This document shows positions 23,000 to 34,482 of a stretch of DNA of 64,000 nt, piece by piece. The notes under the pieces were generated by a model. It was not told the DNA's origin. It saw only the letters and a program-made list of their open reading frames with translations, and did no database searches. Every line of letters starts with the position of its first letter. Position 1 is the first letter of the stretch. Origin of the DNA: Carnegiea gigantea (Eukaryota; Streptophyta; Magnoliopsida; Caryophyllales; Cactaceae); the NCBI GenBank assembly GCA_029747015.1, contig JAKOGI010000182.1:211001-275000 (forward strand), in the 5' to 3' direction. The position numbers and the translations under genes were made by a program.

Positions 23000-25329
23000 T
23001 AATACAGGAAGGCTCAACAGAAACTCAAATTTATTGAAAGATATTAGTAGATAGCAATTCCATGTATAACCATTAAAACTCAATTAATAAAACAACAGAT
23101 GATTGTAAAAGATATTATGTAAAGTATGATAGAGATTATAGGTAGTCCAAATATAACTGAAATCATGCTAAACGCAATGTTGATATGTTAATTTGTGGCG
23201 CCAATGACGGAGAATCCACCTTCTCTTCTTGTACCTACAGTAAAAATTATGTTCTTAGTAATTATTTGGTTAACAATGGTATAATTGAAGCCTATAATTG
23301 CATCATGTGTACCTGGTGTATCTAGCATCAGTATTTCGTAAGTAAAACACCTCCTCCTCCCAACTAATTGGTGCAATAAGAGTGATAGGTAATTCTACCT
23401 CATGGTGTCCTGGAGGCTCCACAACAAAAACCCATAGGTTTTCTATATAATCATCTATAATTGCATATAGAGATAGATGACCATATGGCTGCAGAAAATG
23501 ATCTCATGAGATAGTTAGTAATTGAAAAATAAACTGTGCAAAACGTTGTAAATAGTACAATACATGAGCTGCATATGAATCCAATTCTGTTGTACTTGTA
23601 TGTAGAAGAACCCGAGCATCCTCATGACGAACAATAAATGTTCTATAACCTGTATGATCTCGTAATAAAACCCTGAAGATGTACCTATAATTCATATAGA
23701 AGAATATTATACGTAATAATGTACAAAGACAACTTGAAATGTATCATGAAGACTACTTAACAATAAAAACCCATTATCCATACCTTCTCTGAGTTAAACT
23801 TGGAGTTGCACATGTACAATAAGGTACATTCAGAGCAAATACATAAGTGTTGGCACTTTTTTTGCAAATAGTGCAAGCGTCATAAAGCAGTGGGTAGATC
23901 TTATCCACATATGCAAAAAGACGAAAATGTCTAACCTGTATATAGTAAAATAGCATTACGTTTTATCTAACCTGTAAGCATGAAGTTATTTGTTATATGA
24001 GTATGTGTCTTACACTTTGCATAGCTGTGTATTCATTCAATCTTATTCTTTTTGCAACAAACAACTTCTCCAGATTTACAATCCTCAATGTTCTATTGCG
24101 CATGAAATCAAAGTGACGCATCACACCTCTGGTCCCAGAGTACCTAATGCATACAATGAGAGTATTATATTCGACAGCAATTGTATATAACATGAATGGT
24201 GAATGAAACACACAGGTAATGTTTACCATCCTTCAAAATCCTCTGTTGTCTGAATATCTGGATTAATCAGCAATCGACTTATTGGCAAAGTAGAAACGGA
24301 TATACATATAAGTGTAGAGTTGTTTAAAAATTATACATTACAAAAGGATACCATTGTAGTGTTGAGAAATAAACACATTTACATACAAAAGATATGGCAA
24401 TTGGATTTGGAGGGTACCTTCATAAACTCTAATGTGCACTCTAGAAGTAAGGAGTATATTTTCTTCATATAAATGTTGTTGAAGATAGGTGCCCTCTACC
24501 TCTGCAAAATCTCCCCACAACGTTAATCGCAAAGTCTGCATGCTATATTTATAGATTATATGTGCTATTATTGGGCAATAAAAATACATTAATAAGAAAG
24601 CATAAACAATTAGTGATGAAATACAAATCGCATATTAGAAAGTAGCAGTTCTCATTTTGTAGTGCCTCTAGTTCTTGTCTTTTCCAAGGGGGATAGAGCA
24701 ACTACCATGCTAATAATGTCTGCACCATAACAAAATTAAAGAATGTTATAAATATCTACAAAACCATATAAGTAGAATCGCCATATGTAAATTATAATCT
24801 GCAAACTATATATACCTACTATGTTATCATGTAACTTAAGACATCGCGGCACATCGATAAACGATACAAAGGGTGGTAAGTGATGGTAGGGAATGTTAGG
24901 GCAATCATTAATGACACCTTCAAGTCTCGTTCGTGGCGTAAAAACCAACTTCAAATTATTGGTAACCACATTCCTTTCTCCATCTGTTGCAGCATCAACT
25001 GAGAGCCCGGAGATGTGGTAAACATTGCCAGCTTTGAGTATAGAGTTCCACCGATTAATTGCATCATCACCTTCCATGATGCCTAATATCTCAGCGTGCT
25101 GTAAAACAATTTCGTGATTTGATATTCAGTATACATCCACATGTTGGTCACGTTTTAAGAACTTAGATTAGCTCTGTACCTGGTAGTCCATGAATATAAC
25201 TTTCCAAATTTTGCGGTGTTCGTAGGTACGAACCTTCATGAATCTCATGAGACGAACAATTACTGTCACAGATCTATTGCCAGGATTGATGCCACATATC
25301 GGCATCGAACTGTGTACTAAACTTGTCAT
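23000..25329 (-). pseudogene. Helitron-encoded replication protein A (RPA70)-like gene
   Basis: Exon 1 opens at ATG 25329 and encodes an OB-fold start (NPGNRSVTVIVRLMRFMKVR ending at MDYQ before a GT donor near 25180). Exon 2 (about 25100-24815) encodes EGDDAINRWNSILKAGNVYH, SFIDVPRCLKL and HDNIV. Exon 3 (from about 24724) reads DIISMVVALSPLEKTR and then meets TGA at 24654-24652 where family members have Arg before Glu-Leu. Further OB-like exons follow: LRLTLWGDFAEVEG near 24540; a segment near 23900-23780 with cysteine pairs (CTICKK and PYCTC), like the zinc-binding DBD-C of RPA1; and FRVLLRDHTG near 23680. The RPA-like protein is thought to bind single-stranded DNA during rolling-circle transposition. 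Exon limits downstream are approximate. Confidence 0.7.
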
Positions 25330-25450
25330 GTCTATAATCATAAAGAAAGAAATGAAATACATAAAGATTAGCCCAACATGTAACAAATTAAGGTTGTTGT
25401 AAACATAAAACACTAACTTCAAATGTGTAATACTATTAAGAACAGCATAA

Positions 25451-28234
25451 TTAATGGACTGGGACTAACCAAGAATCATCAACATCGTTAAAAACCTCAC
25501 GGTAGACGATGTTCTTGGTCATATTATTAGGCACACCCTTTTTATTACAAATCAGAAACCTTAACCCTGAAGGTGAAGTGACGCGAGAGATTGCCACATA
25601 TAATTGACCATGCGATAATACAGGTTTTGGTAGATATACACCTACATACTGCAATGTTTGACCTTGACTTTTGTTAATTGTCAATGCAAATGCCAATTTC
25701 AAAGGGAATTGTCTCCTCTTCAAGGCAAATGGTGAATCCTTATTCGAAGGACTTAAATCAATACGTGGGATTGTTACCGTTTGTCCTACATTTTGACCAG
25801 TCAAGATTTTTGCTTGGATGACCTTACTTCCAAGTCTTTGAATAGTCAAACGGGTGCCATTGCATAATCCAATTGAAGGATCAAGGTTTCTTAAAAAAAC
25901 AACTGGAGCACCAACTTTCAGGTCAACTTCATGATTTGGGAAACCCGAAAAGTTCATGCCGTGTAACAGTTCTGGTGGATTAATATCATCAATGTAAGAA
26001 TTGGTAGTACATGGTAGGAATGTGTCTGAACTCAGATATGTACGGCTACTACCAGGAAGTATCGCCGAGATCCGAGAGTTCAAATCATCGACATCTGTGT
26101 TTAATGGTGCCAGTATACAACGATCTTGAAAGTATTGTTCATCTTGGTATCTATGAAGTATATTTGGGTAGACAAACTCTATCAAATTTGTGAGACCGTT
26201 GTTGTCATTGTTGATGATGAATTCTTCAGGAATATGTATCCAATCTGGCTCGCTACTTGCTGAAAATGGATACCCTTGTATGGAACCATTTCCAACATTT
26301 AGGGTCCATTCAGCAAAACTGCTCAATCACGCTTTTACATCATGACTTAAGTTAGAATTCATTAGCCTCATGTTCAGCCTGAGATGTCTCATAGTACAAT
26401 AAGGCCAAAATATTGTTTTTGAGATTGACGCTGCAACTACATCTGCCCGATTACCCTTAGTTACAACTGGAAGCACTTGCCTAAAATCACCTCCAAAAAT
26501 GAGCAATTTTCCCCCAAAAGGTTCATTGATAGAACAAACGTCCCTGAAGGTGCGCTCAACAGCTTCAAATATGTAACGATGAGTCATAGGAGCCTCGTCC
26601 CAAATTATCAATGATGTTTCCCTTATTAGTTCTGCTAATTCAGATTGTTTTGAAATTGAGCAAACAGATGTCTCATGTACATTAATTGGTATCTTGAACA
26701 TCGAATGAGCTGTTTTTCCCATAGGCAGCAACAAAGCCGCTATACCAGAGGACGCAACTGAAAGCACTATTAAGCCCTTGGACCTGATATAAGCAATAAG
26801 AGCTTTCTAAAGATATGTCTTACCTGTGCCACCACTACCATAAATAAAAAAGCAGCCTCCCTCTCCACGTTCATTTGACATAGTTCTGGATTGAAAAACT
26901 CGTATTTGATCCTGATTTAGTATCCAAAGGTACATGTCAAGGTTGTCTTTCTCTAGTGATACATCATAGTCAAGTTGCTCCCTGATAAGTCTATTACCTG
27001 TTCGCCGCAACATCTCAGGTGAAGGTAAGGGCATAGCAGGATAGTCCCTTAATGACCTTCCATTTTTATTCAAAATTAACTCAAGCTCACACAATCCAAG
27101 GTTCCTCCTCTGTTCACTGCTTATCTCCAATTGGGGATTTTTGTGCTCTCGTTGTAACCTTCTGAGAAGGTCATCATTGAGATCTTCCCAATGTGCCTCC
27201 CATAATTGATTAGGTTGTCCCACTTCCAAGAACATAAGCATTGAACAAAACATACTCCTTAGTTCAGCCCTAGTTGCCCATGTTGATGCTTCTGTCAATG
27301 CTTCATCCCACTCATTAGTGTCATCTAACTACCCACGTGCTAAGCAAGCTTCTTTAAAGGTTGAATGCAGGGTCCCATTAACAGTTCTTAAGTCTTCATA
27401 ACATGTTGCACCCCGAATAATATGCAACAACATTCTCAGATAATATCTTTCCCCTATGTTAGGGTGAGCATATGGTATTCGACCTATGCAAACCCGTTGT
27501 TGTCTTATAGTCAATTTCTTAAGGCTCTTATTCCATACATAGTAAGTTGGGAATTCTGCATAAGTATATCTTCTTGCATTCATATCTGTTATATTTGTGC
27601 GAAACCACCCAATGAGCATTGTCACCTTCTTTGTTGCTTGATTCACCACATCATGAAGGTCATTTCGATCGTTGAAGACAATGAATTGTTGTCCTGGTAG
27701 GTGGTATTGTAGCAATTCGACAGATGGGTAACGATGTGTTATATCAAACTCAAATATTCTCCAAATTGCATCTATGGGTGAGACATAACGACAATCTAAA
27801 TACTGTTGTATTTCATCAACCCGTCTATATGAAGGTCCTGCTCCATCATCGGTACTGTGAGCATTGTCTTGAATAACAAAAGTTGCTCGATCAGGTCCCT
27901 TATGCATATACTTGTGAAGATACTTAATAACCTTCTTCTGAGCGCAGCGCTCAACATTTATATGCGCGTCATATTTGACACAAAGGTCACAATTGTATGG
28001 TACAACCCACCTGTTATCAATGTTCGTACCACGAATAGTTACACTTCTGCCATCGTCTCTACGCCTATATTTGACAAACCCATTCTCTTCAATAACGGTC
28101 TCATTAGAGAAGGTCTTTGGATAATGTTTTGTGCACTTACTACCATCCATACATGGGGCATAAGAAACACTAATCTTCATGATTACAAAGAAATTCGTAT
28201 GGTTTAGGAAAGTCCATGTCCTTGTCAACTGCAT
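25451..28234 (-). pseudogene. Helitron RepHel (Rep C-terminal part plus PIF1-like helicase), disabled
   Basis: One reading frame runs unbroken by indels over 928 codons but has three internal stops: 27331-27329 (TAG), 26809-26807 (TAG) and 26329-26327 (TGA). The N-terminal part has the Helitron-like pattern CMDGSKCTKHYPKTF, VPYNCDLCVKYDAHINVE and KYLHKYMHKGPDRA. The helicase part has Walker A (GSGGTGKT) just before the second stop, then SSGIAALLLPMGKTAHS, Walker B-region [37 protein letters not shown] and [16 protein letters not shown], all typical of PIF1/Helitron helicases. The HUH and catalytic tyrosine motifs of Rep, which should precede this region, are not present upstream. The stops look like C-to-T or G-to-A transitions in otherwise well-kept sequence. 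Confidence 0.9.
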
Positions 28235-28326
28235 ATTATTTTATTATTAACGTTGATAATGTATTCTTATTTTTTTTGTTTGAATATTTTCTTAAATAGT
28301 TCATTATGAATTTTATACATATATAC

Positions 28327-28330
<4 letters not shown>

Positions 28331-28357
<27 letters not shown>
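28331..28357. repeat. (AG)n microsatellite at the candidate Helitron 5' end
   Basis: About 13 AG units on the plus strand (TC on the minus strand), followed by TAACAAAACC. Confidence 0.9.
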
Positions 28358-28361
<4 letters not shown>

Positions 28362-28828
28362 AAAACCTCTAAATTTTTAGTAAGTTAATCCCTCGAATTA
28401 ATATCATGATTAAATACTATGTCATTCCAAAAATTAGTCTGGACCCGTATAGTTGGTGTTTGTGTGTATATTTTTTTTATTTTTTATCTTTCTAGTTTTA
28501 TTCTAAACAAAAGCCACATTTTTATATTGGAATAATAATTTTCATGGTAGTTGCTAGTATCCTAGTTTGAATTCTAATTGTTCATAGTAATATTCTACAT
28601 TTTGTTTCTTCGGAGGGTACACGATGTTGCATTGCTAATTTGATTACTTTGATATTCAATTCTACTAAATGAAATAAATGGATTTGTTTTTATTTTTATG
28701 GAATTGCTAATTTTTATTTTTAGTTGTTGTAGCCTTTGTTTAATTTTGTTGCATTTTTTTTTATGGCTGCGTAGATCGGCGATGATGCGGGGTTTTGGGA
28801 TAAAGAAGATCGTGAAACAACCTTCGTC

Positions 28829-28855
28829 GGTGGCGCGTGGCGGTCACGCGCCACC
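28829..28855. repeat. Perfect 11-bp GC-rich inverted repeat (stem-loop)
   Basis: Left arm GGTGGCGCGTG (28829-28839), 5-nt loop, right arm CACGCGCCACC (28845-28855). It stands in a GC island within AT-rich transposon DNA. Function unknown. Confidence 0.85.
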
Positions 28856-29202
28856 CCTCCCCGGTGTCTTCTGATGGGTATGGCCCTAGTTTTCTTTGTT
28901 TCCGTTTCCTAGTTTCCTTTGTTTCCGTTTTCTGAGCCGACGTGGAGATTCGGGCAGAGGAGGGTTGGGGGTTAGGAATTTTGGTTTGAATCTAGATTTG
29001 GGAACATGTTGGGCATGAATTTAACAACATCTATATGTAATGTAATACCAAATTTATAGGAAAGTTCAACCTGTGGGTATTAAACGTATTGGACATGAAA
29101 AATTTATAGGAAAACACGAGTTCAGACACTACAGATAGAATTTGGAGAACATGTTGGGCATGAATTTAACACACAAACACATACACATACAAACATGTTT
29201 AT

Positions 29203-29417
29203 GGGCATTAAACGTGAGGATTGGAAGCCTTCTAGGCAAGAAAAATTAGCTATTAATATGTTTCTAGGCATTAATACCAAAAAATCAATTACAAAAAAGA
29301 AATAACATATTTCTGGGCATTAAACGTGAGGATTGGAAGCCTTCTAGGCAAGAAAAATTAGCTATTAATATGTTTCTGGACGTTAATACCAAAAAATCAA
29401 TTACAAAAAAGAAATAA
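29203..29417. repeat. 112-bp tandem duplication
   Basis: Copy 1 starts GGGCATTAAACGTGAGGATT at 29203 and copy 2 starts with the same word at 29315. The copies are almost identical, and the second ends near 29417. No ORF. The near identity suggests a recent duplication. Confidence 0.85.
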
Positions 29418-29811
29418 AAGACTGACCGGAGAATTGGAAGCCTTACAAATCAGATCGAAGGGCGTAATGTAGACAATCGGATTCGGAACAGAAGGATTTT
29501 GTGAATTTTTTTCACGGTGAAACAATTTTGGTAGCAGGGTAATGGATTCCTGCTAGAACGAGATTGATTGTGAATGTTATTCTTATTTCCTTTTCATGTA
29601 TATGTAATAAAACAATGTTATTCGTATTTCCTTTTTATGTATCTGTAGTAAACGAAAATGATTATATTTTTCTTGTTAAGTTTTATTTGGTTCTGAATTA
29701 ATTACTGAATATGGACGGATGAGATTGAAGTGAGGATTAATCCGATGGCCTAGATGTTCTAATTTTTAACAGTGCAGGAAAAAGCGACGTCAGAAATTCA
29801 GTACTTTTATA

Positions 29812-30879
29812 GGCCCTGTTTGGTGAGCAAAAATGAAATGGAATGGAATCAAGTTATGATCCCTGAGGAATGAAGGGTGGAACTTGAATCCTAAACTCAT
29901 GTGTTTGGAGAGAAAAGGAATGGAATCAAGTTCCAATCCTTATTGTTTGGCTATAGATTATAGAATGGAGTCAAATCTATTTTATTTTAAAAAATAATAA
30001 TGATTAACAATGATTAATAATAACAATAATAATAATATTAATGATAATGATAATAATAAACATTATTATTACTATTAATAATAATTATTATTAATATTAT
30101 TAATATTAATAATTAATTATTATTATTAACATTAAAAATAATTATTGTTAATATTATTATTAAGTAACATTAATAATTAATTATAATAATTATCAATATT
30201 AATAACAATTATTAATAATAATTACAAAAATAATTCTTATTAATACAAATAATAATAATCATAATAATTATTAATATTAATATTCAAATTATTAATTATT
30301 ATTAATTATAAATATTATTAATAATAATAATTAATAATAATTAATATTATCATAAAAATTATTAATATTGATATTAACATTAATATTATTAATTATTATT
30401 AATTATAAATATTATTAATAATATTAATTAATTAAAATAATACTTAATAATAATATTAATAATTATTATTACTAAGATAATTAATAAGAATAATTATAAT
30501 TATAATTATTAATTGATATTATTAATTATTATTAATTATAAATAATAATAAAGATAATAAAAATAATAATTATTAATCATAATTATAATTATTAGCAGTA
30601 ATAATTAATAATTAGTAGTAATAATTAATAATAAAAATAATGATTATTATTAATAATTATAATTATTAATTAATATTAGTATTAATAATTAATAATTATA
30701 ATCATAATTGTTGTTGTTATTAATCATAATAGTAATGATTAATATTATCAATAATAATTAGCAATTATAATTATAATTATTAATTAATATTAGTAATAAT
30801 AATTAATTATTATTGTTATTAATAAATAATAATTACAATAACACTTATTATTAATGTTATTAATAATTATATCATTAAT

Positions 30880-30929
<50 letters not shown>

Positions 30930-31135
30930 CGACGACGACGATGCTGTTGATTCCAGAGGGTTGGGGACTTGAACCCCCTTGGAAATGGGAGAGTTCAAGT
31001 TCCTTAAGATTGGGGGGAACTTGATACCCCTAGATATCAAGTTCCATCCCTTCAAAGTGCTCACCAAATACAAAAGAGTGGAACTTGATACCTAAGAGTT
31101 CAAGTTCCATTCCATTTTATCTCACCAAACAGCCC
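29812..31135. mobile_element. Terminal-inverted-repeat element (PIF/Harbinger-like) with A/T-only core
   Basis: The left end reads GGCCCTGTTTGGTGAGCAAA and the right end, inverted, reads GGGCTGTTTGGTGAGATAAA. Both continue into repeated GGAATGGAA(T)CAAGTTCC-like words. The element is about 1.32 kb and has no transposase ORF. Between about 29985 and 30927 the sequence is nearly all A and T, built of AAT/ATT-type units. The TSD is unclear: ATA lies outside both ends but with a one-base offset. Confidence 0.7.
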
Positions 31136-31254
31136 AATATATAGTATAGATGAATGCTAAAATGTGTAAGAGCTTAAGAATGCTCCCCTCTCTCAATATT
31201 TATATGAGAGTAAATTAAGGAGTTTAATATAAAAATTACTTATTTTATTTTTTT

Positions 31255-32510
<1,256 letters not shown>

Positions 32511-32691
32511 TTTTATACATGGCAAAATAAAATGTGCTCAAGAATCTTTCTTCCTTCAATTCTAAAATATGAGGCATTGATGTATGTGGTCCATTGTTCT
32601 CTTCCAAAATGAAATCTCAACCTTTCATTCAAAAAATACACTAATTTTTTTAGAAGGAAAAAAAAATCCCATGTCTTCCTATTTTCTCTCT

Positions 32692-33258
32692 CCATAATGT
32701 GGAAACTACTTAATTAGTTTTAACTATTTATCTAAAGAAATAGAGTTACTTTTTTCACATAATCACCTCTCTCTCTCTTGAGCTCTCTCTCTCTCTAATA
32801 GAATTATTTTTTAATATGCGATACAATTATGAGTTTCTTTTTGTTAGATTTTCATCGCATTAATTAATAACTATACCCAACAAAAATTAATAACAACCCA
32901 TTAATATGAAGAAAAATATTAGGTAATTTAACTAATTATACTAAATTTTATATTTTTATCTTCATATTATAAAAAATAATAATATATGTAGTTGTCCATC
33001 CTTCCCTCCTATAATTTGTGGTACTTTTAATCTCATGCAACTCTAAACTGTTGATGGTTTTCTTCTTTAGTTTAATTAATATAATTGTAGTAAATTATTT
33101 ACATTTTGTATATATTTGTCTTCTGTCTATTAGCTATAATTTTTTTCTAATAGTATTTTTAGTTTTATTACTTAATTTTGTTTATCTCCACTATATGGAT
33201 TATATTTGATATCTAACTTTTACAGTGAAATAAACATACATGTATGTATGTGTATGTA

Positions 33259-33299
<41 letters not shown>

Positions 33300-33835
33300 G
33301 TGTGTATATGTTCATTTTTCTACGATGCAAACATTGAACTGAAAATTTAAATATATTTGGACACTATAATAATTAATACTTGACTTTTATTTTGTAAGGC
33401 CTAACAAATCAAGGGGACGATATGTAAATAAAATGCATCAACCTTTGGAAATGGTTTAATAGTAAGGTACATAAATATTTTACGTCTATATAATTAAGAT
33501 TTAATTTTTTCTTCAATGTTTATGTAAATTTACCAACCCCCCCAAAAAACACAGAGGTCAATACTACAAAGAGAAGTTTAATTAGATGATTAATTAAAAA
33601 ACTTATCTTGCTTATACTAAGATTATATGTTATATAAATTCAACTTCTTAATTTTCCTGTCCAATCAACAAATTCTTAGTTTTCTTACATATATCGAATA
33701 TCGTACTTAGAGTATTGTTTGTAGAAAATTTTTATTCTTATTTTTATTTTTGTTCAACATTATCCACTTTATTTGTAATATTAATACATATTTATATTAA
33801 ATTTCTACTATTTAAATGCTCCATGTAAATGTACG
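32692..33835. repeat. Diverged duplicated block, copy B
   Basis: Second copy of the block at 31255-32510, in the same orientation, separated from it by about 180 bp. At the exact place where copy A has (TA)n, copy B has (TATG)n followed by (TG)n at about 33236-33308. No coding sequence. Confidence 0.8.
33236..33308. repeat. (TATG)n/(TG)n microsatellite
   Basis: Compound repeat: TATG units, then about 20 TG units with one CG, inside copy B of the duplicated block. Confidence 0.95.
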
Positions 33836-34482
33836 GACACAAACGGGTAAAACATAAATTCCAATTTTTGCTTTTGTTTTTGTTTTAGAGCGAGGCCGGC
33901 CTCCAGTTGGACTAGGCTTGGTCAGCATAGCAGATTGTCTAGGGTAGGGAAGAATCAGGCCCATCCATATATCCATCTCATAAGCGGAGACATATGTTTC
34001 ACGCTAGGTGTGAACCCTTTTTTGTTTTTTTGTTGGGGGGGGGCGGGTGAAATAAGATTTTGCTCGAGCCGGATAACGAATTGGTTCGGATCGATCCCAT
34101 GTTGCGTAAAGACTTTTATTAAATTGCAGTTAGTGACAACAACAACAACAACTCCCAATGTGAGTCCCGCTTTCGCGGGGTATGGGGAGATCCAGCTGTA
34201 AGCAACCTTACCCCTACCGGTATTTCTACCCATAGAGAGGTCGATTCCTTAAGACCCACAAAATAATTTTTGAAAAAAGTTTATAGAGAAAACGAATGCA
34301 AACCAAAACCAAGGAGGAGAAAATGTGCCGGAGAGCGAAATAACCAAGGAGTATAGACATACCTCAACCCACCAGGGGCGCTAGATGCTGTCACTAGATG
34401 CCGTTACATCCCAAAAAAGTACGACCTGCAGACAAGCACACCAAAACCAAACCCGCCCCCACCCCACCGGAGCTACTACCAT

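Larger units (their letters stand above)
22878..28357 (-). mobile_element. Helitron with RPA-like and RepHel pseudogenes
   Basis: Read on the minus strand, the 3' terminus is the hairpin CCGTGCAAAGCACGG (22903-22889) followed by ATCCAGACTAG ending at 22878, with T as the next base. A hairpin about 10 nt before CTAG, inserted before T, is the classic Helitron 3' end. The interior carries, in order, a PIF1-helicase RepHel frame and an RPA70-like gene, the usual plant Helitron gene set. The 5' end is less certain. A TC dinucleotide preceded by A (A at 28358, T at 28357), opening a TC-rich then TATATG stretch, fits but is only a candidate. The Rep nuclease part is missing, so this copy is non-autonomous. 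Confidence 0.85.
28358..29811. other. Transposon-derived spacer between Helitron and the AT-core element
   Basis: At 28435-28475 a segment reads AGTCTGGACCCG followed by ATAGTTGGTGTTTGTG. It resembles the outer end of the Helitron at 22880-22950 but lacks the hairpin. A GC-rich island lies at 28770-28870 with an 11-bp perfect stem-loop (28829-28855). A 112-bp tandem repeat lies at 29203-29417. No intact ORF was recognised. Confidence 0.5.
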
